From Vibrio splendidus (lineage in GTDB: Bacteria; Pseudomonadota; Gammaproteobacteria; Enterobacterales; Vibrionaceae): a stretch of 64,000 bases of DNA. Location of the stretch: NCBI RefSeq assembly GCF_003345295.1, contig NZ_CP031056.1, positions 744,001 to 808,000 on the forward strand, written 5' to 3'. The notes beneath the pieces are model-generated. The model was not told the origin of the DNA. It made no database searches and worked only from the letters and a program-made list of their open reading frames with translations. The position numbers and the translations under genes were made by a program. Shown here one piece after another: positions 26,067 to 35,199 of the stretch. The first letter of the stretch is position 1. Each line of letters starts with the position of its first letter.

Positions 26067-28199
26067 ATGCCTTACCAGAATTTGGATGGTAAACCCTGTA
26101 CTCAATCACATCAAACGTTGCGTCTAAGTACCCTTGCAATGGCCATCGCTTCAGTGACTTCCATTAGCGCATTTGCCGCGTCAGATCCACAAACGACGAC
26201 CATGGAAACGGTTGTCGTGACAGGTAGCTTGATCGGTAATTCAGAGCTTGAGGATGTGAAAGAGTATCCGGGAGCGCGTACCGTTCTAACTAAAGAACAA
26301 ATTAAAAAGACTGGCGCACTTTCGATTGATTCGGCCTTCCAAAGTGTACCGGGCATTAAGGTTCAAGACGAAACGGGTACGGGTGTATTGCCTAACATCT
26401 CGGTGCGAGGCTTGAAAGCCAGCCGCAGTGGTCATGCTCAATTTCTAATGGACGGTGTGCCACTGACTCTTGCGCCTTATGGTCATACCGGACAATCTAT
26501 TTTCCCTGCGACTCTGTCGATGCTTGACCGAATTGATATCGTGCGTGGTGGCGCTGCTGTGCAGTATGGGCCAAACAACGTGGGTGGTGTGATTAACTTG
26601 GTGACTAAGCCTATTCCACACGAGTGGCAAACGGAAATAAGTAATCGCTTTACTGTATTCGAGGGTGGCGATACGCCACTTAATGATTTTTACCTGCGCA
26701 CGGGTGGCTGGTTAACCGATACGCTTGCGCTTCAAGTCGAAGGTAATTTTCTAAAAGGTGAAAGCTTCCGTGAACATTCAGACACCGATGTCAAAAACTT
26801 CCAAGCTAAGTTGCAGTGGTTACTGAGTGATACTCAAGAACTACAAGCTTTCGTGCAGCGTTATGATGCCGACACGCAAATGCCGGGCGCTTTATCGCCA
26901 GAAGATTACGAGAATGACCGTACCCAATCTAAGCGCCCTTATGATGAGTACCAAGGTAAATCGACACGTTGGAGCTTAAAGTACTTACATGATTTGAATA
27001 TTGCTGATAGTGCAGAGCTAGAAGTACTGACCTTTGGCCATCGTTCTGAGCGTTTCTTCCAGTGGGGTTACAACAGTACTAAAGGTGTGGAGTGGTCTGA
27101 TCCGTCGCAGCCATCTACTGATATTCGTACGTCACCACGTGAATTTAAGGTGTATGGGGTAGAGCCGAAACTCGCGATGTATTTTGACGGTAATACCGTG
27201 ACGCAAAATGTGATTGTGGGTGCGCGCTATGTTAACGAAGACATTGATTACAAGCTCACTCAAACATCAATTTCTAGTGGAGTAACCACAACGCCACGCG
27301 ATTGGCATTTAGATACTGACGCTTTCGCAGGCTATATCAGCAATGAAATTGGCTTGTTTAATGATGTATTAAAGGTAACACCTGGTATTCGCTATGAATC
27401 AATAGATATGGCATTTTACGATCTAGGTAAGGCAGAAAAGACAAATAACAAAGTGACAGAATGGTTGCCTGGTTTAACGGTGGCGTACCATCTAACTGAA
27501 CAATGGGTAGGTTATACCAATGCTCAGAAATCTTTGCGAGCACCACAAATTGCTTATATCCGTGGTAAAGGTGAAGAGGGCAGTGAACTGGCATGGAGTT
27601 ATGAGTTGGGTGCTCGCTACAACCAAGATTCAACCAGTTTCAATGTAGCGCTTTACCGAATCGATTTTGAAGATCAGCTTCAATGGCAAAAAGCGACTGA
27701 AACTTTCGACAATATTGGTAAAACCCTCCATCAAGGTGTTGAACTCTCTGGTCGTTATATTCCTCAAGCGATGCAAGCTCTGAGTTTAGGCGCTGGCTAT
27801 AACTACTTAGATGCAACGATCGAGGAAGAGGGCGTAAACAAAGGTAATCAACTTCCTTATACGTCTAAACATCAATTTAGTTGGGATGCGACTTACGCCT
27901 TTAGCAAGGTAGATACGACTTTATCTGGTTACTACTTTAGCGAATCTTATTCTGACAATGCGAATACAAGTGCCGAAGATGCAACGGGCGCGACAGGTAA
28001 AGTGCCTGCCTACATGGTCTGGAACTTCAACCTAGGTTCGGATTTGTACAAGGATGAAAACAGTAAGCTGCGCATGAACTTTGCGGTGAACAACTTGTTT
28101 GATGAGGACTATTACTTCCGTGGTATTGATACCAGCCCAGTTGGTCGTTATCCAGCACCAGGACGTTCTTACACTTTGGATCTGAATTATCAGTTCTAA
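26067..28199 (+). CDS. pvuA: TonB-dependent ferric vibrioferrin receptor PvuA (PvuA2)
   Basis: 710 residues, FecA-like. A long signal peptide ends near AFA-ASD. A TonB-box-like METVVVTG follows, and the plug domain has GALSIDSAFQSVPGIKVQDE and the conserved LDRIDIVRGGAAVQYGPNNVGGVINLVTK stretch. The barrel ends in TLDLNYQF. It is the second receptor of the locus (pvuA, also pvuA2). AGGAGA lies 7 bases before the ATG. Two receptors of low mutual similarity for one siderophore could use different TonB systems, as described in V. parahaemolyticus. Confidence 0.9.
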   Translation: MPYQNLDGKPCTQSHQTLRLSTLAMAIASVTSISAFAASDPQTTTMETVVVTGSLIGNSELEDVKEYPGARTVLTKEQIKKTGALSIDSAFQSVPGIKVQDETGTGVLPNISVRGLKASRSGHAQFLMDGVPLTLAPYGHTGQSIFPATLSMLDRIDIVRGGAAVQYGPNNVGGVINLVTKPIPHEWQTEISNRFTVFEGGDTPLNDFYLRTGGWLTDTLALQVEGNFLKGESFREHSDTDVKNFQAKLQWLLSDTQELQAFVQRYDADTQMPGALSPEDYENDRTQSKRPYDEYQGKSTRWSLKYLHDLNIADSAELEVLTFGHRSERFFQWGYNSTKGVEWSDPSQPSTDIRTSPREFKVYGVEPKLAMYFDGNTVTQNVIVGARYVNEDIDYKLTQTSISSGVTTTPRDWHLDTDAFAGYISNEIGLFNDVLKVTPGIRYESIDMAFYDLGKAEKTNNKVTEWLPGLTVAYHLTEQWVGYTNAQKSLRAPQIAYIRGKGEEGSELAWSYELGARYNQDSTSFNVALYRIDFEDQLQWQKATETFDNIGKTLHQGVELSGRYIPQAMQALSLGAGYNYLDATIEEEGVNKGNQLPYTSKHQFSWDATYAFSKVDTTLSGYYFSESYSDNANTSAEDATGATGKVPAYMVWNFNLGSDLYKDENSKLRMNFAVNNLFDEDYYFRGIDTSPVGRYPAPGRSYTLDLNYQF

Positions 28200-28229
28200 T
28201 ACGTAATTTATTGAAAGTAATAACGAATA

Positions 28230-28256
28230 AAAGTCGCCAATACTCTTGGCGGCTTT
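28230..28256 (+). terminator. Attenuator-like hairpin between pvuA and pvuB
   Basis: Eleven-pair stem AAAGTCGCCAA (28230-28240) with 28246-28256, one G-T pair, then only TTTC. Probably leaky, letting less transcript reach the transporter genes than the receptors. Confidence 0.55.
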
Positions 28257-28286
28257 CACGGTTCTAGCGTTTAAGGAAAATTAAAT

Positions 28287-29264
28287 ATGGAAAACAGCTC
28301 CCGAATCTTGTTTTCGAATCCATTGCAGCTGTCGAACGGACTGCTGTCATTTAATCGGCCGTTTTTATTCAGCAGGATAGCAATAACCTTAGCTTTGCTG
28401 ATCTTAAGCTTGTTCTCATACTCCAGTTCAGCACAAACCAGGGTCATACAAGACGAGCAGGATCAGTTTGAGATAGCGACTACCCCGCAACGTATTGTGG
28501 TGTTGGAGTTTTCATTTGTAGATGCACTCGCTGCGGTGGGTGTTTCTCCGGTTGGTGTCGCCGACGACAATGATGCTTCTCGAGTGATTCCGGCGGTGCG
28601 TGAATTGGTTCAACCATGGGAGTCGGTTGGTATGCGCTCTCAGCCAAGCCTAGAAGCCATTGCGATATTAAAGCCCGATCTGATCATTGCCGACGCTGAG
28701 CGCCACCGAACTGTTTACCAAGATCTACAACGAATCGCGCCAACTCTGTTGTTGAAAAGCCGCGGTGAGACTTATCAAGAAAATTTGGAGTCTGCGCTCA
28801 AGATTGGCATCGCTCTCGACAAGCAATCGTCAATGGAACAACGAATTCAACAACATCAGCACGCCATGGCTGAATTTAAAAGTCATTTCTCGCTCAAACA
28901 AACCGTCCAATTTGCTGTCGTGTCGGACAAAGGTATGTGGTTACATAGCCCTGCATCTTATGCCGGAGGAGTGCTCACTACATTAGGTATTGCTAGCCCT
29001 ATTGCGAAAATAACAGAGAAGGCGTATTTGCCAACCAGCTTTGAGTTGTTATTAAAAACCAATCCGGATTGGTTGCTGATTGGTGCTTACTCTCACCCGA
29101 ATATTATTAATGATTGGCAGAAAAATCCGTTATTTAACGTACTGTCATCAGCGAAACGTAAACAAGTGGTAGAAGTATCACCAGCGCTTTGGTCATTGAA
29201 TCGAGGCATGTTAGCGGCAGAACAAATGGCGAAAAATCTTGAGCAGATCTTGGACCCATCATGA
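28287..29264 (+). CDS. pvuB: Periplasmic ferric vibrioferrin-binding protein PvuB
   Basis: 325 residues of the FecB/FhuD class III siderophore-binding proteins. An extended N-terminus of about 30 residues precedes the hydrophobic signal core (IAITLALLILSLFSYSSSAQ), with cleavage near SSA-Q. The mature domain has TPQRIVVLEFSFVDALAAVGVSPVGVADD and LKPDLIIAD, typical of the family's N-lobe. It hands ferric vibrioferrin to PvuCD. AAGGAAAA precedes the ATG. The stop overlaps the pvuC start (ATGA). Confidence 0.9.
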   Translation: MENSSRILFSNPLQLSNGLLSFNRPFLFSRIAITLALLILSLFSYSSSAQTRVIQDEQDQFEIATTPQRIVVLEFSFVDALAAVGVSPVGVADDNDASRVIPAVRELVQPWESVGMRSQPSLEAIAILKPDLIIADAERHRTVYQDLQRIAPTLLLKSRGETYQENLESALKIGIALDKQSSMEQRIQQHQHAMAEFKSHFSLKQTVQFAVVSDKGMWLHSPASYAGGVLTTLGIASPIAKITEKAYLPTSFELLLKTNPDWLLIGAYSHPNIINDWQKNPLFNVLSSAKRKQVVEVSPALWSLNRGMLAAEQMAKNLEQILDPS

Positions 29265-30295
29265 GTACGATGTTGTTCTCTAAAAGTAAGAAATTCTGGC
29301 CAATACTGTCGTGGCGAGTCACGTTATTTACGGCATTCGTGTCGTGTTTGGCACTATCTGGTTACGCGGCCTCTATGACCGGGTGGTCTAATTTCTCTTT
29401 AACATTGAGTGATTTGATTCACTACTGGTTCGCGTTTGATGAAAGCAACATGACTCATCAAATATTGGCGACGCTAAGAGCGCCAAGAGCTTACGCAGGG
29501 CTATTGATTGGTGCGAGCTTGGCCGTCGCTGGGTTATTGATGCAAGGTTTGACGCGCAATCCACTGGCGTCTCCGTCGATTCTTGGCATTAACGCTGGCG
29601 CAGCCTGTTTTATGGCGTTAGCTGCAATAGGTATACCTGTGGTTAGCGAGCTAAACCCTATCCTTAATGCGGTTCTTGGTGCGTTGCTAAGCGGCGGTGC
29701 CGTGATGCTCCTCGGTGGTTTTTTCTCCGAACGTTCTCATCCGTTACGTTTGGTTCTCGCGGGTATCGCCATTACAGCGTTATTGATTGGACTGACACGA
29801 GCGGCGCTGATTCTTGCTGACGACATGGCTTATAGCGTCTTGCATTGGCTTACTGGTTCACTGTCTAGTGTGGATGATGGGCAATGGCAACAGCTTTGGC
29901 CGCCTGTAGTGATTGGTTTGGTGTTGGCAATGAGTCTTGCTCGCAATCTCAACTTACTGGCACTTGGCGAAGAGGTAGCCGTGGGGTTGGGCAGTAACAT
30001 CAGGTTAACCCGCCTCGTGAGTGGACTGACGATCGTGTTGCTTGCCGGAGCAAGCGTCGCTATCGCAGGGCCAATTGGTTTTGTTGGATTGTTAGTGCCT
30101 CATTTGGTTCGACCTATGGTTGGGCACAATTACCATTTACTGATTCCTATTTCAGCATTGGCAGGCGCAGCATTAGTGTCTTGGTCAGATGCGCTGTCGC
30201 GAGCGATTGCTTTCCCGACTGAAACACCCGTTGGTGTTATTACTGCTTTGCTCGGGACACCTTGTTTTATTTTGATTGCGACGAGGAGATCTTAA
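29261..30295 (+). CDS. pvuC: Ferric vibrioferrin ABC permease PvuC
   Basis: 344-residue FecCD/BtuC-type permease with about 10 helices. The family marks LATLRAPRAYAGLLIGASLAVAG and MQGLTRNPLASPSILGINAGA are present, as is the PIGFVGLLVPHLVRPMVGH loop that contacts the ATPase. ATGA overlap with pvuB; the stop overlaps the pvuD start by one base. It pairs with PvuD to form the inner-membrane channel. Confidence 0.92.
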   Translation: MSTMLFSKSKKFWPILSWRVTLFTAFVSCLALSGYAASMTGWSNFSLTLSDLIHYWFAFDESNMTHQILATLRAPRAYAGLLIGASLAVAGLLMQGLTRNPLASPSILGINAGAACFMALAAIGIPVVSELNPILNAVLGALLSGGAVMLLGGFFSERSHPLRLVLAGIAITALLIGLTRAALILADDMAYSVLHWLTGSLSSVDDGQWQQLWPPVVIGLVLAMSLARNLNLLALGEEVAVGLGSNIRLTRLVSGLTIVLLAGASVAIAGPIGFVGLLVPHLVRPMVGHNYHLLIPISALAGAALVSWSDALSRAIAFPTETPVGVITALLGTPCFILIATRRS

Positions 30296-31266
30296 TGCAC
30301 CATCACACCAAGATAGTTTTGTTATCTGGGATTCTCATATTAGTGGCATCTGCGGGTTTGTTTGTCGGCGCAGCTTCGCTTTCTGTTTCTCAAGTCATCG
30401 AACATTTGGTCGCGTTTTCCAGTGACGACTTTGTTATCCATCAGTATCGGCTACCACGTATGTTGCTCGCGATAAGCGTGGGCGCAGGGTTAGGGCTTTC
30501 AGGGGTATTGGTGCAAGGCGTGATACGTAATCCGTTAGCATCGCCTGATCTTATGGGTATTAGCGCCGGGGCTGGCCTTGCTGCGACAGCGAGTTTAGTT
30601 TGGTTCCCCAATGCACCTGTCAGTGTGCTTCCTGTTGTGGCGATGTTTGGTGGGGTATTGGCTGCAGGGCTGATTGCTGCATTGGCATGGTGGTCAAGGC
30701 CAACACCCGCCAAGTTGGCGCTGATTGGTATTGCGGTGAGTGCGTTTCTGGCCAGTTGTATCGACTTCTTGCTGGTTACCAATCCGATCGAGATCAACAC
30801 GGCCATGGTGTGGTTAACTGGCAGCCTTTGGGGACGAAACTGGCAGCAAGTTCCCTTTATTTGGAGCGTACTGCTCTTGTTGTTACCCATGGCATTGTGG
30901 CTTGCTTGGCGATTAGATGTGATGGGGCTTGGCGAGGAAAGTGCGACCACATTGGGTACTAAGCCAAAACAGATTCAGGCTCTTGCGCTATTGGCCGCGG
31001 TTTTGCTTGCCAGTGTTAGCGTTTCTGTTGCTGGAACGATCAGTTTTGTGGGTTTATTAGCACCTCATTTAGCCCGCTTGTTGTTTGGGCATAATCATAA
31101 GTTGTTAATCCCAGCTTCTGCACTGGTGGGGGCAATTCTGGTTACCAGCGCTGATGGGTTAGCCAGAGGTCTACAACCACCTATTGAATTGCCAGCAGGC
31201 GCTCTCACGTCTGTGATTGGCGCGCCATATTTCATCTTTCTTCTCTATCGTTATCGAGGTTGGTAA
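30295..31266 (+). CDS. pvuD: Ferric vibrioferrin ABC permease PvuD
   Basis: 323-residue FecCD-family permease from ATG 30295, which has GAGGAGA 5-6 bases before it; a longer reading from 30262 lies within pvuC and is unlikely. It has QYRLPRMLLAISVGAGLGLSG, VQGVIRNPLASPDLMGISAGA and the ATPase-contact loop TISFVGLLAPHLARLLFGH. It is partner of PvuC; fused or single-copy permeases occur elsewhere but here the two halves are separate genes. Confidence 0.92.
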   Translation: MHHHTKIVLLSGILILVASAGLFVGAASLSVSQVIEHLVAFSSDDFVIHQYRLPRMLLAISVGAGLGLSGVLVQGVIRNPLASPDLMGISAGAGLAATASLVWFPNAPVSVLPVVAMFGGVLAAGLIAALAWWSRPTPAKLALIGIAVSAFLASCIDFLLVTNPIEINTAMVWLTGSLWGRNWQQVPFIWSVLLLLLPMALWLAWRLDVMGLGEESATTLGTKPKQIQALALLAAVLLASVSVSVAGTISFVGLLAPHLARLLFGHNHKLLIPASALVGAILVTSADGLARGLQPPIELPAGALTSVIGAPYFIFLLYRYRGW

Positions 31267-31268
31267 CC

Positions 31269-32033
31269 ATGCTTAAAACGCAGAATCTTTCCGTCGCGTA
31301 CGGCAAACAAACGATCATACCGAACCTGTCGGTTTCTATCCCTAAGGGAAAAATTACCGCATTGATAGGACCTAACGGGTGTGGTAAATCTACCTTGTTA
31401 AAGACGTTAGTCAGAATTAACAAGCCAGTGGATGGAGAGGTGTTGTTTGAAGACAAACCGCTATCAAGCTATGGCGATAAAGCGCTCGCTCGTTCGTTGT
31501 CACTTCTTCCGCAAATCTTGGTCAGTCCTGAGGGGATCACGGTAAGAAAGTTGGTCGAATATGGCCGTTCGCCTTATGTCTCTCATTGGGGAAGGTTAGG
31601 GCAGGACGATCAAAGGATTGTTGAGCAAGCAATGCGAGATACAGGTGTGCTTGAGTTTGCTGATAAGCCTGTTGAGTCACTGTCTGGTGGGCAGCGTCAA
31701 AGAGCATGGATCGCGATGGTAATTGCACAAGATACGGACGTAGTGATGTTGGATGAACCGACCACATACCTTGATATGTCTCACCAAGTGGAATTAATGA
31801 ACCTGATGCAACAGATGAATGCCAAAGGAAAAACGGTGGTTGTTGTGCTGCATGATCTTAACCAAGCCAGTCGTTACTGCGACCATTTAGTGGTTTTGGA
31901 AAAGGGATGCGTAATAGCAGAAGGCTCGCCTGATGAGGTGATGACCGAAACTATGCTCAGTAACGTGTTTGATCTCAAAGCGAGCGTGTTTCGTGACCCT
32001 ATTTCAAATACGCCAATGTGTGTTGCTATTTAG
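31269..32033 (+). CDS. pvuE: Ferric vibrioferrin ABC ATPase PvuE
   Basis: 254-residue FecE-type ATPase from ATG 31269 (GAGG nine bases before; the upstream in-frame TTG lies inside the pvuD end). Walker A GPNGCGKST, signature LSGGQRQRAW, Walker B DVVMLDEPTT and the switch histidine in VVVLHDLNQASRYCD are intact. It powers ferric vibrioferrin import through PvuCD and is the last gene of the uptake operon. Confidence 0.92.
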   Translation: MLKTQNLSVAYGKQTIIPNLSVSIPKGKITALIGPNGCGKSTLLKTLVRINKPVDGEVLFEDKPLSSYGDKALARSLSLLPQILVSPEGITVRKLVEYGRSPYVSHWGRLGQDDQRIVEQAMRDTGVLEFADKPVESLSGGQRQRAWIAMVIAQDTDVVMLDEPTTYLDMSHQVELMNLMQQMNAKGKTVVVVLHDLNQASRYCDHLVVLEKGCVIAEGSPDEVMTETMLSNVFDLKASVFRDPISNTPMCVAI

Positions 32034-32059
32034 GAGACTATCAGGCAGCTGGAAAGGAT

Positions 32060-32104
32060 GGATACTTATTCCTTAATACCTTTGGTTTTTGGTAATAAGT
32101 ATCC
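32060..32104 (+). terminator. Long hairpin after pvuE
   Basis: GGATACTTATT (32060-32070) is perfectly mirrored at 32094-32104, with a further inner TACC/GGTA. It ends the pvu operon by position, but lacks a T run after the stem. Confidence 0.5.
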
Positions 32105-32188
32105 GGAAACTTTGTTCTTACTTATTTTCCATTCTCATGTATTATGCCTGCCCATAATTGTATGACAAATGTGTAGCTCTGTTTCCGT

Positions 32189-33082
32189 ATGAATAAAGTC
32201 ACCAACCACGCCATCTTGCTTTTGGTATTTGCAAACCTATTGGCGTCTTTTTCCGATGTCTCACTAAAAATACTTAATGGTGAAGTTCCCACATTTCAGT
32301 ATGTGTTTATCCGCCAGCTATTGAGCGTGATCTTACTGCTTCCTTTTTGGCTAAAGCTCCCTAAAGAAACTCGCATGCAAGGCGGTTGCCGCATCAATTT
32401 TTTACGGGCTCAATTTATATTAGTGGGCAGTGGTTGTGCGATGATTGCCATTACACACCTTACTTTGGCGACAGCGAACGCGATGTTCTATGTTGGGCCA
32501 ATCCTGATGCTTCCTCTGTCTATTGTGTTGTTGAAAGAAAGGCCGACATCATCAAAAGTGATCGCGACACTGATAGGCTTCGTGGGTGTGCTAATTGTGT
32601 TGCGTCCAGAGCAATTTCACTGGGCGGCGATTGCAGGGCTAGGTAGTGCGCTTGCAATGGGTGTTGGTAATATTTTGATCAAGCGTCTGAACGCCGAACA
32701 ACACATTATCTCGACCTTATTTTGGACTAGTGTTATGACTCTGCCACTTGCACTGGCGTTTGCATTGCCGGCATGGGCCGAGATTGAATGGCGTCATGTG
32801 GGGTGGATCATGGCAATCAATCTATTTGTTCTTGGTTATCATGCATTGGTGGTGGTCGCGTATAAAAAGGCTCCAGCAAACCAAATTGCGCTCGCAGAAT
32901 ACTCGGGGTTAGTGTTTGTAACCTTGTTTGGCGTGATGTGGTTTGACGAGATCCCCGACATTCTGACACTGGTTGGTATCAGCCTCATCGTTATTCCAAT
33001 GATGCCGATTAAATGGAAGAAGTTCTTTAGTCTAGGGAACAGAGCATCTCTCGATGTAGAGGTGAATCAGCCCAAGTCATAA
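32189..33082 (+). CDS. EamA/DMT-family permease
   Basis: 297 residues with ten predicted helices in two EamA repeats (about 8-140 and 150-280). The end of the first repeat shows IVLLKERPTSSKVIATLIGFVGVLIVLRP, a typical EamA turn. Members export amino acids, metabolites or drugs; the substrate is unknown. It follows the vibrioferrin uptake operon on the same strand, but a hairpin and 155 bases separate it, so I do not count it as part of that system. Confidence 0.85.
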   Translation: MNKVTNHAILLLVFANLLASFSDVSLKILNGEVPTFQYVFIRQLLSVILLLPFWLKLPKETRMQGGCRINFLRAQFILVGSGCAMIAITHLTLATANAMFYVGPILMLPLSIVLLKERPTSSKVIATLIGFVGVLIVLRPEQFHWAAIAGLGSALAMGVGNILIKRLNAEQHIISTLFWTSVMTLPLALAFALPAWAEIEWRHVGWIMAINLFVLGYHALVVVAYKKAPANQIALAEYSGLVFVTLFGVMWFDEIPDILTLVGISLIVIPMMPIKWKKFFSLGNRASLDVEVNQPKS

Positions 33083-33135
33083 TATCTGCGGCTTAACCGC
33101 CGCGTATTGCAAAGACGAAACGTGCTAGATGAAAG

Positions 33136-33168
33136 AAAAGCGAACCTAAGTGGTTCGCTTTTTGTTTT
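33136..33168 (+). terminator. Terminator after EamA gene
   Basis: Perfect 11-base stem AAAAGCGAACC (33136-33146) with 33152-33162 around TAAGT, then T-rich sequence. Same architecture as the ackA terminator. Confidence 0.9.
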
Positions 33169-33436
33169 TGAATCATTAAAGACTTAAGAAACGAGCTTAA
33201 CAAGCCGCATGATCAGGAAGTCAGTTTGGGGTAGGTCGTCTAAACTTAACGTCTATTGTTTAAAACTTAGGTGATTAAAGTTCTCATGCTTAAAGTTTGT
33301 ATAGCATCAAAAAATAGAACAATTTGGACTCTAAAAACGTTCTTGAAAATAAACGTAAATTAACCCTTTACCTCAACTTAACTTGAGGTATTAGCATGTA
33401 CAACGTTGCTTATGAGAATACTTTAAGGAGAGAAGA

Positions 33437-33853
33437 ATGATCCAACTTGAACATGTAAATTTAGTCGTCAAAGACATCCCTGAAATGCTGACTTTCTACA
33501 AAGCGGCGTTCCCTCATTGGTATGTCCGTAATGAGGGGAAAGGGGAGTGGTCAGGTAAGCCACGTAACTGGCTGCACTTTGGCGATGAGTATCAATATAT
33601 CGCAATGAGTGATCATGGTGAGGGTGAAAATAGAGACTTAGCCGGACACTCAGTTGGTCTCGCTCACTTCGCTTATGTGACCCATAATATTGAGAGTGTG
33701 ATTGAACGCCTTATTGATGCGGGCTTCCCAATAGCCAAACCCGGAGCCGAAGAACCTTATCGTAAAAACGTCTACTTTGTGGATCCGGCAGGTTTTGAAA
33801 TCGAGTTCGTAGAATACCTAAGTGATGATCCTAAACTGCGCAATGCTACGTAA
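33437..33853 (+). CDS. VOC-fold (glyoxalase/bleomycin resistance-like) protein
   Basis: 138 residues forming one vicinal-oxygen-chelate domain of two beta-alpha-beta-beta-beta modules. Start IQLEHVNLVVKDIPEMLTFY and end VYFVDPAGFEIEFVEY are typical, with metal-ligand candidates His6, His82-like (GLAHFAYV) and Glu130-like (EIEFVEY). AAGGAGA lies close before the ATG. The substrate cannot be told; glyoxalases, fosfomycin and ring-cleaving enzymes share the fold. A single gene with its own terminator. Confidence 0.85.
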   Translation: MIQLEHVNLVVKDIPEMLTFYKAAFPHWYVRNEGKGEWSGKPRNWLHFGDEYQYIAMSDHGEGENRDLAGHSVGLAHFAYVTHNIESVIERLIDAGFPIAKPGAEEPYRKNVYFVDPAGFEIEFVEYLSDDPKLRNAT

Positions 33854-33938
33854 TAAAACTCATTAATCGAGTTGGTGTGTTAGAGCGAGTTTGTTCGAAA
33901 TAAAACGTCTGAGAAAAGGTGCTAGGAAAGACTTACAG

Positions 33939-33975
33939 AAAAGGGCATTGTGGAATAATCCGCAATGCCCTTTTT
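33939..33975. terminator. Bidirectional terminator
   Basis: About 15-base stem AAAAGGGCATTG(T)GG (33939-33953) with 33960-33974 and T5 on the plus side; A-rich on the other side. It serves the VOC gene and the convergent EamA gene. Confidence 0.9.
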
Positions 33976-34030
33976 AGATCTATTTAATCGCTGATTGGCT
34001 AACTGGTATTCAGCTCTGTTATTTGGCTAT

Positions 34031-34930
34031 CTACTTAGCTTTAAATGGCACCAATAACTGTTTACCAAACACATTGATTAGTGCGCCTGTCACGATCAGC
34101 CCACCACCTAGATATGTCCAAACCGATGGAATCTCATTGAACACCCAAACACCTAATAGTGCTGAGAATACGATCTGAACGTATGAGTAAGCTGAAGCTT
34201 TACCAGCCGCTTGAGTTTGCATTGCTTTGGTCAAACCGTATTGGCCTATTTGTGTGAAAATCCCCACCAGAACTAGCATCATGGTTAAGAAAAGGCTAGG
34301 CCACACAAAGTCGTTCCAGATCAGGGCGGTCGATATTGGCAGAGCGACCAGTGGGAAGTAAAAGATGATGACTGAGCTGTCTTCAGTTTGGCTAAGCTTT
34401 CTTACAATCACATAAGCAATTGAGCTACCAAACGCGCCACATAACGCCAGCATAATACTGAATAGCGGCAACTCGCTGCTCGCGCTGCTGCTCATGCTTG
34501 GCTGTACCATTACCGATAATCCCGCTAGGCAGAATACAATGCAGATCATGGTCGACTTTTGGACGCGTTCTTTCAGGAACAGTACGCCAAGTAACGCAGT
34601 AAATACGGGATGCACGTATTGTAGAATGGTGGCTTCTGCTAACGGAAGAGTGGTTACAGCATAGTAAACACACATCAAGGCTGCGGTACCAACAGCGCCA
34701 CGAACAAACAACAGAGGTTTGTTATTGCCCCAGATAGAAATGCCTTTTCGTTTAACGTCGATGTAGCTGATGATCAAAGACACCAAAGCCCTTGCTGCAA
34801 CAATTTCAAATACAGGTATGCCGTAATTGCTAACGTATTTCACACAAGCTGACATCAGTGCGAATCCAAAAGCGGAAAGGATCATGAACCGAACCCCTAC
34901 AGGGATCAGTGAAAAAGAGAAAGAAGGCAT
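34031..34930 (-). CDS. EamA/DMT-family permease
   Basis: 299 residues from ATG 34930, giving the usual EamA length; the reading frame extends to a TTG at 35023 but without supporting features, so the start is uncertain. Ten helices in two repeats; the first repeat ends TALLGVLFLKERVQKSTM and the second SALLGVWVFNEIPSVWTYLGG. Resembles RhaT/YdcZ-like and S-adenosylmethionine-type carriers only in fold. Substrate unknown. It is divergent from the amylase gene. Confidence 0.85.
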   Translation of the reverse strand: MPSFSFSLIPVGVRFMILSAFGFALMSACVKYVSNYGIPVFEIVAARALVSLIISYIDVKRKGISIWGNNKPLLFVRGAVGTAALMCVYYAVTTLPLAEATILQYVHPVFTALLGVLFLKERVQKSTMICIVFCLAGLSVMVQPSMSSSASSELPLFSIMLALCGAFGSSIAYVIVRKLSQTEDSSVIIFYFPLVALPISTALIWNDFVWPSLFLTMMLVLVGIFTQIGQYGLTKAMQTQAAGKASAYSYVQIVFSALLGVWVFNEIPSVWTYLGGGLIVTGALINVFGKQLLVPFKAK

Positions 34931-35199
34931 AAAAATATCAATTGGTTGAGGGGAAAAGGAATCATAACGTAGTTTAGAAGAGCCGACCAAAGTCTTTGTC
35001 TTGTTCCGGTCAACTTGATTCAATTAATTCTCATTTCAGTTCTTTTCAAAATTCATCCCGCATAACATCGGCGATAGCTCAGTTTTATAAAATCACCATC
35101 AACAGAAGGTGACGCTAATTCAACTCTGATTTATCCGTCGTTTTAATTGTCTTTCTTATTCATATCATTCTTGTGAATTTATAATGAGAGATATGTTCT

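Noticed and set aside
30441..30950. 169-codon frame antisense to pvuD
   Set aside because: A shadow of the permease gene; it lacks a ribosome site and any domain.
32189..33082. EamA gene as a member of the vibrioferrin system
   Set aside because: A hairpin and 155 bases separate it from pvuE, and no such gene belongs to the described locus.
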